DNA from: Carettochelys insculpta
Lineage: Eukaryota > Chordata > Testudines > Carettochelyidae
Reading direction: 5' to 3'
DNA length: 64,000 bases
Assembly: GCF_033958435.1 (NCBI RefSeq)
Contig: NC_134144.1
Span: forward strand, 8,612,010 to 8,676,009
The notes under the pieces are model-generated. The model saw only the letters and a list, made by a program, of their open reading frames with translations. It made no database searches and had not been told where the DNA came from. Positions 34,501 to 49,500 of the stretch are shown here, in pieces. The stretch's first letter is position 1, and each line of letters starts with the position of its first letter. The translations under genes and the position numbers were made by a program.

Positions 34501-37500
34501 TGTATCAGCAACTGAAATCAGTGTGCTGCCCTCAGCAGTTTTTATCCCTGAGCTCTAGTGAAGATCTCCAAAGAAAAATCTTGTCCTGTTCTATTCAAAA
34601 CTAGTGTTCCTGAATATAAGAATGTATTTATCCTCTGCTACAACAATGATCTCCATAAGCTTCTGTGCTATCTGTCTCTCCTATTGCTGCTCTCCTCTAG
34701 AGAAGGAATGCAGTGTTGCTTATCTTATACAGAACTATAATTGTAGCCTTTCTGAGATCAGGTTAAATTGTTTCAGCCATATCTTGAGTCTCTTTTAATG
34801 TTCTGTGAAATAAAAATGTAACCCGTTTAAAACTAAGACGTCTATGACTGTGTCTTCAAAAACAATAAACCCATCAGAAATAGACTCTCTGTATAAAACT
34901 ACCTATCTGACGATGCCAACTGATTGTCTCCTTTAAAGAAACTGTGTAACACATCAGAGTACAGGATACACCGAGTCCTGCTCTGGGCAAAGGTTGACAT
35001 TCCAGCAGCTAAGAGAACTCACTGTGCACATGTTTAGACTTCAGAGATCGATACGAATTATTTTGACTTTGGTATCGTCAGTTATCTCAGCCGTCATAAA
35101 GCTCCTGGACTTGTTGCAGGAGTTGCTATGTAGCTTGACTACCATTTATCAGTCAAGATATTTCACAAACAACATTAGGACATGACTCAATCTGCAGGTC
35201 ATCTGCCAAATGCAATGAAGGCGTCAAACTAATAAAGCGCCATTTTAAGAGTTCTGAGCTATTGCTCAGTTGACTCTCTAGAACAAAGGCTTATTTCTTA
35301 GGGATCTTTTTTACATAGAATAATACATTTTGCTTTACAAGAGCTTCCATGCCATTGCCAAAGGACAATGTATTTTCTTTACAGCATTTCCACATTACCA
35401 CCAAGCAGAGACTGATCAAAGGAGGGCAAGCAAACACAAGTGACACCATGAATCTTAGGGTAGACTTAGACAATAGACTAAATTTTTCCATTTTTCCAAT
35501 ATTAAAACTGGAGAAATCTCAAACAAAACAAAATTAATTCATGAGAATACCTCTCAACACAGCCTCATCTTTAGGCAAGTGTGATAAAGTAACAAATAGC
35601 AATGTGATATACTTAAGGGAGCTAACTGTGGCCTCCCAGAAAGAAATATGTGATCACACTTGTGATGAGTTAGAATTTTCCCACCTAATGAGGATCAGTT
35701 GAGAGGATGACCACAGTAGTACACTAGGAAGAACGATTAACATGGTTGAGCTGACTGTTAAAGGTGCAGTCCTCCTTTTAAAAGCTTACAACCAAGGCAT
35801 TTTAAAGGCACAGTAATAACGCTGTTTGTTCACCTCTCCTGTTCACAGGAAATACTAGTTTGCAAAGCTTGGACAGTGAGGCTACCAGAGCAATTTTAAG
35901 TAAGGAGTAAAAGTGTTTGCCTGCATGCTCTAAGGCTAGCATTTGTAGAACTATTACAATTTGTCATAAGTGGGGAGTCAGACATTCATAGGGAATTGTA
36001 TTTAATATGACTTATCAGGATTAGTATTATTAATGCATGCTAAATAAAAGAATAATGATTCAAGTGTTTCCAGGTGATGATTTTGTCAGATGAATATAAT
36101 GACTGTTTTTTTAAGCGTGTCCCCAAACTGGTGTTTGCAAAAGTTTACATTTAATGCTGTGGTAATAATGCTGCTTTCATAGGTCTTCAGAGCACTAGTT
36201 AGCCACAGAAAAATCCACAACAAGCAGATAAATATTTTGGGTTGGCAAGATTTTTTTTTAAACTTCCTCAAGATGTTAGAGATTAAAAACTGTTGACAAT
36301 CAAACTGAAGTTGGGTTACAACACCTTTGACTTGCAGGCCTGAGAATCAATGAACAACAAATGACAGAAATGGAAAGAGAGAAAAAGGGCGAGGAAGAGA
36401 AACAGAAGATATAGGGAATTGATTATTTCCCAGCACAGACACTGACAGACAGGTAGTGTTGACACTGTACCTAGAGAGGCTGCCCTCAGCGGCCAGGCCC
36501 TGGGAGTCATCGAGGACATTAGGTTCACTGCAGGAGGGGCAGGGAGATGAAGCATTTAGGGAAAGAAAATGCAAAAAGCATGCAATTGTCTCTGTTTTCA
36601 AGGAAAAAATATCAACGGAATAAGAAAAGAAAAGGAGGACGGTAAACTCATTTGGTCTTGCACTGGTTCATCAGAACACATGACTCAAAGGGTTGAAAGA
36701 TACACATCTGATCAATCAAATTCTGAATAAAAACATCAAGTTACAAATGGAGGATATGATAGATGGAGACCTCCAAACCTATATAATATACTGCATGAGC
36801 TAAGAAGCTCATTGAGGTGTGATTCTAGGACAAATAAGGGACGGGGATGAGGGGCCTTGGAAAGTTTTTAAATACTTCTGCTCTCTGTATCTCCTCTGTA
36901 TCCTATTTCCTTCCAATTTAAGATTCCTCCCCACATGTACATCCCATCAATTCACTTACTCAGGCTTTTTTCTTGAAGTGCTAATCCACTTACCATAAGC
37001 TGCAGAACAACATCCTATTGCTGATGCTATTAAAAGTCTAAACTACTGGAAACCATGATCTTGCATTACAATAAAATTGTAAATAAACAACTGGAATGTA
37101 TAGTGGCAAATCTGTACCAAATCACACCGCCTCAACTGCTACCTACTTCCCCCATGAAGAAAGAGCAACCAACAATATTCCAGTTTGTTCACTCATATTT
37201 GAAATAGGAAAGGTAGAAAGAGATCTGGTGGATTTCCATTAGGAAAGCAGTAATGTCACAATACATTTATTAGTTTACATGTGTAAAGACTCAAAAAAAA
37301 TCCAGAGACCATTGCTCATCCATGGCTAAAATAAGTATGCAATTAAGAACAATTATGCCTGCTGGGTCAATGAAGTATCTACCCTACACATATATGAGGT
37401 AATTTTCCCAGTAGGTTTCATGCTTTAAAAGGCTGAAAGTCCAAATTTATATTGCATGTGAAAACACTATTTTTCTTAGCATCACCAATTAAAAAGCATC

Positions 37501-40500
37501 ACAGCTCAGAGGAAAAAAATTACAGTAAATCATACTTACTTTAAAAAAAGTAAGGAAATGGAATGAAATGAACTTAAAGGTCACAGGTGTCCTCACGGGA
37601 GCTCTTTATACAAAGAATGGGATACAATCTTAGTGGCTTCCAGATCTACAATTACTTCCCTTGTCATTGTTGGTATATACCAGTGGTTCTCAAACTTTTT
37701 GGCCTATAGCCAGTTCTCTCAATGTAAACCTTTCTGTGGACCACCAGCCAGTCCTCCATTATGAAAAAACCCATTTGCTTATCTCTAAATGCCTTAAATA
37801 CTAAATTGTTCAGATTAGACTGCTGGAATATAAAAACACAAATATGCAGCTATACCATAAGAGGGCGTCTATTTAGATCTTATAGCGTATATCACATTAG
37901 ATTACCAAACTTCATTTTAAAGAAGGGAAAATATTAATCTATATTCAAAACAAAAGGTTTCAAAATTATCTTTATGACGGGGAACTGTTTTTGGGTCAGG
38001 AGTCACTGACCCACAGAAAAATCAAAAGGGAGGCCACACAAAGGTGAGAAGCAAGCAAACAAAGAAACAAAAACAGCAACATTTACTGTTGTGGCCCCCC
38101 CCCCCGAGACCCCCTCACACTCCTCCTGCTTCAGCCCTGGGGCGGGAGTGAGGACCCAGATTCAGGGTTTCCCACAGACCAGATTAACTCTTCTGAGGTC
38201 CCAGGGCTAGTAGATTTTGTTTGGCTTTGGGGTGGAGCCAAAAATGAGGACTTCAGTGTGTGGGAGGAGGCTGCAGGGGAGCGGGATAGGGATGAGGGTG
38301 CAGGGTCTTGGTTGGAAGTGGGGTGCAGGAGAGGGTGAGCGTATGAGGTCTGGGTGGGAAATAGGGTACTGGACCGATATGGGTTTTGGGTTCTGGGCAG
38401 GAGGTGGGGCATGTGAGGGAAGTGGGAGGCAGGAGGTTGGGCATGAGAGGAATGGGGGATGCTTACCTAGCTCGGCACTCCCTGCCACTCCCAGGCACCG
38501 TCCCACAATGGCATCCATTGGCCAGCCAATGGGAGCAGTAGGGAAGGCCTCCCATGACCAGTTTCCAGCAGTGCCCTTTCTGCTGCTGGGAGGAGGGGAG
38601 CAAGAGCCACTTTTCCGAGTGAGCCAGATCCAGCCTGCAAGGCTCGGGAATCTCCCCACCCTCCAGTGGGAAGCCAGCGCTGGCAATCAAACCTTGTGAG
38701 TGGCGACAGTGTGAAGATGGAGTGCCAGGGTGGGCTCCCCATTGCAGATGGTGGGGGGGTCACTTTGAGAACTACTGGTATATATGATGGCAGTGCCTTT
38801 TAGCTGTTACATATGCCATATATTGGGGGATTTCTAACTGAATTACAAACAAGTCTGGTCAAAGGGACAATGCCCAGTCGTAAGATAAGGCAGAATTCAC
38901 ATTTTCAGCGTTTATAAGAAATGACATAAATGAATCTAGACATTATCTCTTTATCAGAGCTCTTTGCAAACCTATGTCAGAAATAAAAATAACCATTGTT
39001 TACTGAAAAAAACCCCAGAATTTAAAGGGAAAAAGTTCTTATTCATTGGCTTCTGTGTCACACACCTGACTAATGCAGAATACCCAAATTCTCCCTCACT
39101 CTAAAAAAAGAGGCTTCTAGGATTAGCTCTAGCAGACAAACAAGTTTCTGGTTTAGAATAATCCCACTTCTATCATTGCCATTTGCTAATGTCAAGAGGA
39201 AAACAAACGTTTGCGCTGATTGGGGTTGATATCGAACTGAGGATACTCTGCAGCATCTTGGGATTTTTCTCCTACTCATTTTAAGTGCTGCGGGACTCTG
39301 ATTCAGAGTGAAAACTCTAAGTGCACACAGCACCCTGAAATTACGCCTACACTTTTGAAACCTGCCACACAAACAGGCATAGCATTAGCAGACAAACAAT
39401 AAAGATTCTGTCATTTTAGTTTCTAACAAGGAAATCTCATTCTCATATTGGTCATGCATTAGCAACTGTATAGAAGAACCTTTATGTTCTATCCTGTGGC
39501 AAGTTCTTCCACTGATATCCATGGGAATACTTTTAAGGAGCAAGCACTGCAGGATAATTAGCCTGATAGTAGTCAGTTGTTAGCACTCTCTCCTGCTGCT
39601 CTGTCTCTGAGTTACACATAATATACCTTTGGAATGTGTGCTCTGGAGAACAGAGTGGGAAAGATGAAAATCACATGTTGTTACCTTTGGCTGGGTAACA
39701 TGCCCACCTCAGCCTGAGGTGCAGACATGCTGGAGATATGGCTGGAGAACCGACGCCTCCCAATGGCACCCATAAGGTATGCTTCCTGTTCACTTACCAC
39801 ACTGGGCATGCTCACTGAATCATCTAGAAGGGATGTGGAAAAGACCAAAAAAGAAAAAAAAATAATCCAAAACCTCAACAGCACATTTAAAAATTTCCAG
39901 GTAATACCAGCTCCTGCCCCATGTTCAAGCCCAGTATACACATAGTTCAGTGCCAACACTGCAAACATGCATTTGCTTAACTTTTCTACCACACATCTCT
40001 GTATATACCTTAGAGAGTTTGTGTATCCACCTACTCATGAGTTCATCCTTCCAGCTAGAACACCTCCAAAATTATGAGAGCTGGGACGACCACATGCGGT
40101 AAGCCACTTTCTCTTATCCTAACTTAAAGCAAGGTCAGGGTTTGGTTGTGCCAGGAAAATGGGAAGTGCCTGGAATGGGATTGTTTTCCATACCATGGGA
40201 AGGGAGGAGTCTGAAAGCAGGAACAGTTATAATCTGCAATGACCACTGGGGGCAGCAAGCGCAGGGGACTATAATGCTGCAGAATGACCACAAGAGGGTG
40301 GCTGCACCAGGAGGAGGGCAGCTAGCTGAGGCAAGGGCTCTCCGTATTGCTGGCCAAAGGTATGTGGCCTCCCTGCCCCAAATCCCTCCCCCCAGTTCTC
40401 GGCTGCCAGCACACACCCCCATGCCCCCCCCCAGCACTGCCATGGCCAGACAGTGCAGCCCCACCTCCCTTGGAGGAGCCACACCCCTGGAGGAGCCATG

Positions 40501-43500
40501 AGCTAGGCAGTAGAGCCCCATGCCAGATGAAGTTGCCAGCTGGGCAGCATGGCACCAGGCTCCCCAGGGAGCTGCTATCACCATTTCAGTGCCACCCTTG
40601 CCACCACAGGCAGCCCTGGTGAGTCCCTGCCTAGGCCTGCCAGCCCACCCACCCTCTGCCCTTAGCCCACACAAAGACCTGAGCAATGCTGGATAAATCC
40701 TCTAGTAGACATAATAAAGTTAAACGTGTGTCCAAATTTCACCAGTTCAGGGCTTCAGACTGCAGGACCTTTGGAGCGCAGACCTTCCCTTGCTCATATA
40801 TTTATGCAATGTTTCAGATAATCAGTTCAGAGCGTTTAGGGGCTACCACAGTACAATTACTATTATTAAGTTATTAAGTCTCCTGAGAATGAAACCTACA
40901 ATAAGACATTTTGCTGATTAAAAAAAATGGTTCAAGATCCTGAAAGTCAACATTATTAAAAGATGAAAGGAATGAGAAAGAGATGTACAGATTTAGCAGC
41001 ATCTAACTTGCAAAATGCATTGTTTCCAAAATGCTGACCTTGTATTCATAGAAATAAGGGTGAACTTACAAAAAAAATGTTTGTTGTGTATGTTGGATTT
41101 TGATTAGAACAGGCTGAAATTTTCAACAAAATTTTGAAATAAAAAAACCCTGACCAACTCTATATCCAGTTTGAAAATGGAGAAAAAATTCAATGGAAAC
41201 TTTTCTTTTAGTTTTAAAAATTTCAAAATAAAAAGTGGAGACATTTTCGTTTAATGTTTCTATCCCCGCTTCTTTCCAGTACTAAATTTGATAGGTTGGG
41301 ACAATTTGTGGGTGAATATATTCTGACCAATTCCTGGTTTTAGGAAAAAAATAGACAAATTTTGAGGAGTAAAGGGAATTCAAAGTAGCCCAGGCACTCT
41401 GAAGTACCCACGGGTGAGCTGCGGCTACACACAAGATGGCACTTTGAAGTTTAACACTTCAAAGTTGCTGCAGGGGAGAATTAGCTTAATGAAGTGCTGC
41501 ATATGCACCGTAGCACTTCATTAGTAATCTCCTGACACCCTACTTATCATGCTCCCTTCGAAGTTGGGAGCTAGTGTAGACAGCTTAAGTGTCTTATAAC
41601 ACAGGAGAATTCTTGTTATCATTTTTAACCTGCTGGTATTTTCAATCCAACAAGTAGTTCAAACATCACCCCTGTAGAAAGGATCATGCAGCATGCTGTT
41701 GTTCCAACATACCATAACTCTATGCCTCAATTAACATGCCACAGTGCCTTCTCTTTTACAATTAATTTTCCAAGGAGAATTTAGGTTCATTTCTTTGGTC
41801 TGTTTGGGTGGTACTCTCATGGTCTTTTCGGCACGTCAGCCAGCTTTAAATCAGACTGGGGGTGGGGGCAAAGGGGAACTGCTGGCTCTAGCATCTTTAG
41901 TGGCCTAGACAAACATGAAAATTCCATTCATCTCAGCTTGCAGTCACTTGTAATGAATCCAAGAGCGTATCCAGAAAATATCATGGTATACAGAAGTATA
42001 CAGAAAATAAGTTCCATAGTCTACGTAGACTGAAGGATGCTATTACTACTACAGAAAATAAGACACAAGGGCCATGTCTACACACCCCCTCCCTTTAGGA
42101 GTGGGTATGTAAATCCATGGAATTGAAACTGCAGATGAGGTGGGGATTTAAATATCCCACACCTCATTTGCATATTCCCACGAGATGCGGCCTTCAAAGT
42201 GGAGTCATTTCAAAAGTGAAAGTGCCATGTAGACGCTGGCACTTCAAAAGGAAACCCTGACTTTGAAATTCCCCTAATCCCCATTGGAAATTTCGAAGTC
42301 AGGGTTTCCTTTTGAAGTGCCGGCATCTTCATGGCACTTTCACTTTTGAAATGACTCCACTTTGAAGGCCACATTTTGTGGGAATATGCAAATGAGGCAC
42401 AAGATATTTATATCCCCACCTCATCTACAATTTCAATCGTGTGGATTTACATACCCTCTGAAAGGGAGGGGGTTTGCAGACGTGGCCAAACTGTACAATG
42501 TTTTGTAATAAATTCATATGCATCAAGTCTGGGCCCAGTTTCAGTAGAAGCACTCTCTCTGTTACAGACTTCTTCTCCACACAACAAGCCTTTACGCTTC
42601 TTCTAAGGCCATTGCCTCTCTTGTATCTGATGTCTTTTGGGAATAGACAGCTGTCCCTAAGCACCAAAAGTGAGTAGCAAGAGTTCCAAGCCACACAACC
42701 TCTGCACCACCAGAAGACAATAAACCTATAGGATTGAGAAGCCCAAGCCTTCTGGAGAGAATAGGGGCTCCTAGTTGATGGTTTTGAGAGAAGCCCAGGC
42801 AAAACTTGCAGGTTTCTATATCAAAACTTAAACCAGAAAAATTCGAACTCTGCAAATCCACAGGAACTATACAAAACTAACCTCTCTCTTTAAAGATGAT
42901 ACAAAGACAGAGAGTAGCCATGGTTTGAGCATACATAGTGCAAATTCAGAGTGTTGCACATAGGGAGCTGTGGTTAAAGGATGAGGAGGGATTACATAGC
43001 AACCTGATACTGCTGCAATGCGATGCTGGCGACATAGCCATCAAATTAATTCCATTTATTAGCAGAATTAAAGTCAAAGAGGGGATTGTTTAGCTAAATG
43101 CCATATCAACATGTGCATACTGCCCATATCCCCACTGTTTTATTTACTGTCTTCACCTGTACTCCTACCCTTCCTCAGCCCTGTTCTCAAGAGTACGGAA
43201 GGAAGCACATGAGAACTTGACATTAACAACTGCATAGTGTGGTAATCACTGCTTACACTGAACCATGTGCCCACATGTACTTCTTCACATGGGTGCTGGG
43301 GAGCAACAACCTTTTCCTCCTGGCTGTGCACAGAACAAGGGTTTGCAGCATTCAGGCTTGCCCCAGTAAAGGGTCCCTGGTCATTCTACTGCTCAGAACA
43401 ACAGCCCCTCTGCCTGTACAGCAGAGCTGGGCCTGAATAATGAGGGGCTGCAACTGTACTCTGGTCCTGCCCTGGTAGCCACTTACTTTCTTCATCCTCC

Positions 43501-46500
43501 TCATCTGTGCGGCTCAGAGTATCCTGCGAAGCCTGATGGGAAGGCTCACTGTCCTGCTCCCAGACTGTGCCAGTGCCTGTGTTGGAGCGGGACATGGTAG
43601 CAAGGCTGAGGCGGTATGCTGAGGTGGAAGTGCCCACGGTGCTGATGGAGGTCTTGCCTTGGTAGGCTGCACAGAATGGGAAAAACAAAGCCAAACCAGT
43701 TATGATGCCCCCCCCCCCAAAATATATATATATTGTTCCCAGTATGGCAAGGGGATCTTCCTCAGCTAGGGTTTAGAGGGAATGTGAGAGGAGTGGGCCG
43801 AAAGTCCTTCCGTAGCAGCTGCGAAAGAGAACTCTCCCATTGCTTGTGTTTGCATGCCAGATCAATAGAACTGCACTAGCTCTTCAAATCTGTAAGAAAC
43901 CTTTGTCACCGCAAAGATTTCTCCTCTTGTCCCTGAGCCTTACTATCACTTCTACTGCCCATATGCAACATATGGCAAGCAACACATTATTAGGGGGTCA
44001 AAAAAAGTAGAGCTATTTTCTTTCTAAGAACCAAGTACTGGCTATAATATTTTCAGCAGTCTAGAAGTAATGACAGTCCTCTAGTAGCAGCAAATGTATA
44101 CAACAAAGAAGAAAGTTTATTGAAGTGGCCACTTTATGAATGGTCAGGAGTTTTCTTTTACATTCCAAGGCACAGAATTGAGTCAAAAATGCTAAGCTGT
44201 CCTTTCACAGGGAAAAAAAGAAAAGAAATATTTGTTGTTGATAAACAAGATGCTAATACTAAAAGCACCCAGATGAGAATAGCTAGATTTAAAATATTAC
44301 ATTTACCTCTACAGCCTTGGTTGTACTGCACTTTGATCAGTAAAGACTGAAAGAGATTACCATCACATGGCTGTCAATGTCTATGAGAAGTGAGATGCTG
44401 TTCTTAGTTTATTTACCAGAGAGACTGATGTAATAAAGGCTTTCAATACCACCAGCAGTAATTTGTCTCAGGTGAGAGGGCAGTGATCGACAGAGCATGA
44501 AAACCAACTATCACCTTCAATACTTTGCAGCATATTAAAGGGGGAGGGATAGCTCAGTGGTTTGGGCATTGGCCTTGTAAACCCAGTGCTGTGAATTCAG
44601 TCCTTGAGGAGGATGTTTAGGGGTCTGGGGAAAATAGATTTAATTTAAAAAAATTCCTCCTAGGGATGGTGCTTGGTCCTGCTAAGAGGGCAGGGGACTA
44701 TACTCAATGAAGTCCCTTCCAGTTCTATAAGATATGTATATCCCCATATATTTATTTTTTATTTTCAATGAAGCAGTATGGTGGAACTCTGTATGCTGTA
44801 TCTCACCTTTTCATAAAGAAGAGGATTCAGTCTCCAGGGCTGTCAGGCCAGCACCTTTTGCAAGCAGAAAACTCACTTATAAATAAATTAGTATGCACAA
44901 AGCCCCTGCTGCTGTTGGTGTGATACTGTACCCCAGTGCACCCCAGTGAAGAGAGGACTGAGCCGTCAGACCAGTTCCATGCAGTGCATTTCCATTTTGT
45001 AAATTCTGTGTATTCCATGTATCCTCCCTCTCCCAGGACAACCTTACCTGACCCACTATGCACTGCCTCCTTAAGGATCTTTAGCTCGCTGTTGAATTCT
45101 GTGATGAGGGAGCTCTTGCACAGAGGACGTGGTATGAAGCGCCGCTCCAGCTGGTCAGCGATATGTTGTCGGGCAGTCAGCTCCTCATGATTCTCTGCAG
45201 GCTGGGCCAGCAGCTGACAGGGGCATAACAACCCTTGTTAGCAAAAGGACCCCTAGTACCATAGAGAGACAAAACTCAGCTCCTTTCCAACTAGCTTGTG
45301 TCCCTGGCTGCTGGTACAACTACAAGCTGAAAACTTTTGTCCTTGCATGTAAGAAGCTGCTACAGCTACAAGCTGAGGTAGGGACGAACTCTGTAGTTGC
45401 ATGCAAAAGCACAACCAAACACCTAGGTTCTCTCCCAGCCTTTCAGAATATGCATAACTGACTCAATGAATATTGAAACCAATCAGTGTTGCTACTAATA
45501 TAGCAGGTATTAAGTAAATAGGAATCAGGGCTTCCTTGTGCAAAGCAACACGTTCACACACAACAGGAGACAGTCTTTATATAGTCATAAAAATGGAGAG
45601 CTGTCTGGGACCTTGTAAAGTCATCACGTCCAGCCCCCTGCACTGTCAGGACCTAATAACCCTAGCCCATCTCTAACAGGTGTTCCTCAACTTGATTTTA
45701 AAGGCTTCCCATGATGGGGACCCCATCTATACATATCAGCAGAAGTAGCAGCAGCCCGAGTACACCAGCTGCTTGTTCATTATCAACAGCCATGTTGGCT
45801 TATGACTCAAAGCCATTACAAAGCAGAAAGGGACTTCACATCAGATCTTCTCAACACATCATGTTACCCATCCCAGATTCCATCTCAATTCATTAGATCC
45901 ACACAACCCTACAGATGCTTAATTTCTCAGGGCTTGTGTTCATTGTAATGAATGTGGACTCCTACTTGGGTGTCGTCCCTAACCCAGCTCCCATCTACAC
46001 ATAAAACCCTCTGACTTGAGGTGGATGCTTTCAATCCAAATTACCTGGCCCACCCTATGCTATGGGCTTAAGCCCAGGATTTGCTTACAGTCAGGCTGAC
46101 GAGGGTAACCACCACGTTGCAGTGAGGACGCAGGCTAACTCACTCGAGTCCCAAAAGTCATCTGGTGCTTTCTCATAATGTTTTCCCACATGTCCCAAAA
46201 GGACAAACAAGTTCTCCCACAATTTTCTGGGAAAGAACCACACAGAAGCTCAGCTTACTGCAGCACAAGGAACCATGGGATGTCCAACAGAAGTCGCAGT
46301 GACAGACTGGTGGGAGTGCAGCACACAGGAATGTGGGTGACCACACCCTAATGTGAATGGGGAGGCACACCATGGTTGCTCAAACCTGGGCTAGGCTAGG
46401 CTAAGCTGGCTGCCAATCCAGGCTAATTGCAGTGAACACAGCCTTATTGGCTGGGGCAGAGAACTAACCATCACCAGGATATCTGGGAACTGCAGCTCAT

Positions 46501-49500
46501 TCCTTCACAGATCTCCAGTGAGTGCCCACTATGGACCTTGTTACTGCTAGCTAGCCAGGGAAAAGGGTGGGCTAGTTTAAGGCCTTTGGCCTGTGTCCCC
46601 CTGAACACTTCAAAATGTTTCTCTTTTGGTCACGGGGCCATGCAGGAATTGGATTTGAGTTGGTGTCAGAAGGTTCCTCTGGCAAGATTAATTTCTGAGG
46701 GGTAGCTAGTTTATAAGATCTCTCTACCAGTCCAAAGCTTCACCATATTATTTGCCAAACCACACTCACAGGGGACTAGCACTTGGAGTTTTTTATACGT
46801 GGTACAACACCTGCAATCAGTAATCTGAAATTAATACAAATATTAGTCCCAAAGCTGAGTCAAGTCACGTAACATCACCTCAGCAGTGGACACTTTTGAC
46901 TTACTTACTAAGAAGCTGACAAAACTCCTGAAATTACCTTTGAAGTTGGCAGGTGTTCAGTGCCTTACAAGATAAGGCTCTAACAATGCAAGGAGAAATG
47001 CCTGCCCAGTGTATAAGAATTCCCATTAGCACCTTGAATACTGGACAGGGCCATCCCTATGGGAGCATGGGGCTCAGGGCAACCTCCCCCAGTGCCTGCC
47101 CCACCCCACATGCCCCCCTTGGGCCCCACAGCTAAGATGGAGGACTGTCCTGTCCATAAGACAATTGAGGCAGCCACTCTGAGACCCCCCAAAGTGTAGG
47201 GCTTGGGGCAGCCGCCCTGAACCATCCTATGGATGGGACAGCTCTGACCGGGCCTACGAGAAATCTTCCTGGCCTGTGGAATACTAGATGCTCCCTTGAC
47301 TGTGCCTGTATGTCTACCTGGGAGGATCCTTGCTTTGGTTGAGCTGATGTAATAACGATTATTAAACATAATTTATTCATCATCATCATCATCATCATCA
47401 TGAGCCGATCCATGCTCCAACAAAATTTCAAGCGGTGGTGATGGGTCTCATTCTGCAGCAGCATGGCATTGTGAATCCCATGCATTAGAATGCCCATCAT
47501 TATCGCTTTCTCTTTGTGTTGCCCCTAAAAATCCACTCTCATGAATGCTCCTTATTTGTAAGAGTGTCTGTTTACAGATCTACTAGAGAGCCAAGGTCTC
47601 AAATGCCTCCTGCCATCCTTCTGAGACACCACCAAGCATACAAGTCAGGGGTCACTCCCTATGCAAAAATATGCTTCTCCCCAAGACCACACTCACCCTC
47701 AAACCCTGTGTCACACAATCCTTGCAAGGCAGTGTGGGGTGTCTGGCCTAAAAATGTTATCTAATGAAGCATCTGCCACAAGCGTGAAAGCTGGCTTTAC
47801 CTTGCACTGAATGAAGGGCCGCAGAAGCACAAAGATAGGGATCCGAGTGCGAACAATAAAATCCAAGAAGTCCCAGAGGGCCAGCCCTCCCACTTTGCGC
47901 AGGGCCATCTCTTTGACTTGCAGGCTCAGCCAGTACCACTGGCTGCCAAGTTGGCGCTCAAAGCACACGAGGATCACTTTCAAGGCTGTACGGAAACAAA
48001 TGCCAGAAGACGTAAAGCACTGCAGCCAGAGCCGTTAACTCCAGGCTTTAATAGCTGGAGTATCTGCAATGAGCAATGATGTGCACACATCCCTACTCCA
48101 GTTTCTTTACCATCAGCTGCCAATTCCTGCCAAGGAGTAGTGAGTTATGGGATAATTTCCCTTTTGTATAGCTATGTAGCTTTAATTTCTCCATGAGATA
48201 CTGCCCAGTCCAAAATTCCCAGATGCCCCCAAAAATTCTTTCCCCTTCCTTGGAATTTACTTCTTCCAAAATCATTGCAGCATGAGCATAGATGCCAGTC
48301 TCTGATGCAGAATGGAGAGAAATCTAGACTGTGCAACACCCCAGCAGAAATAGCTATGTAACTCCTGGGTGTTTATGAAGAGGAACCTTGCCGTATTGCA
48401 GGTGGAAGAGCCACACACTAAAGGTTGTTTGGAAACTGATCAAGGAAGCCAAGAACCAGAATCCCTTAGCACAGGGGTTGGCAACCTGTGGCCGCCATTG
48501 CTGACTCTACTTGTGGCTCTGGAGGCTGCTGCCACTTAAACAAAGTTTGGGACTTAGTTTTTTTAAGTGATGGCAGCCTCTAGAGCTGCAAGTGGTGTCA
48601 GCAGTGGCAGGGAGCCCCACAAGGGAAAGCTGGCAGCTGCCCGTGTGCTGCAAGCAGGGGAAGGAGAGCTGGGGGGTAGGGGTGTCTCAGTCTGCCCTGC
48701 TGGAGCCGGACTAAGGAGGCGGCAGAGGGGAGCAGCAGTGGGGGTTGGGGGACTGAGCCTGCCCTGCTGGGGCTGCACTGGGTAAGAGGAGAAGGACGGG
48801 CAGCTGCTGATCTGCAGAGGGAAGGCAAGAGGGCCTTGTCTCCCAGTCATGCAGGAGCTGCTGTCCAATGCGAAGGGCTGCTTGACCCTTCCGCCATGCT
48901 CAAACCAGAGCAAGAGGGGCTGGACTGTGTGGCTTGCTGCAGTCGTGTCGAGCCCAGAGTGCGTACCCACCGCAGTGACTCCCTCCCACCTCAGTGTGCT
49001 GCAGGGTGTACGCAGGTCACTTTAAAATGTTTAAAAGTCACTTCCCTTCCAAGAGCCCTTAAAATAAACACCCAGCGGGGAGCAGTGGGAGAGGTGGTTG
49101 TCTCAGACAGGTAAATCCTGGGGATGGGGAGTGGTTTGCAGGATGGACGTAAAGCCTGGTGATGGGGGTAAGTTAATTTTCTAACTGGTACAAATCATGT
49201 TATGTGCACTGTTTTTAAAATAGGGGTGACAAAAGGTATGGTTTCATGTTATTTATTAAGGACAGTCTCACATTCACATGCATTGTGGCTCTTGACGTAT
49301 TGATTTTGTAACTGAACTTGAAAAAATGGCTCTTCTCACTATTTCGGTTGCAGACCCCAGCCTTAACACAACCCACTGAAAAGGTAGTTTACAAATCAAC
49401 AAGAGTTAGGCAGGAAATGAGGCTGCTTATTAAAGGCTAGGTTGTGATAGAGCATATCCTCAAATGGAACTGCCCTTACACTCCCACACATGGCCCACAC

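Noticed and set aside
38207..38763. Open frames of 98-160 codons on both strands
   Set aside because: They lie in the GC-rich half of a hAT element bounded by a target duplication and lack transposase motifs.
40135..40686. 183-codon minus-strand open frame
   Set aside because: GC-rich, repeat-like composition with no splice or family evidence.
42069..42487. MicroRNA gene
   Set aside because: The arms are about 200 nt and end like a DNA transposon; the length is far beyond an animal miRNA precursor.
44540..44735. tRNA gene
   Set aside because: The A- and B-box-like blocks are part of a SINE with a long unrelated body and CR1-like tail, and a cloverleaf cannot be closed.
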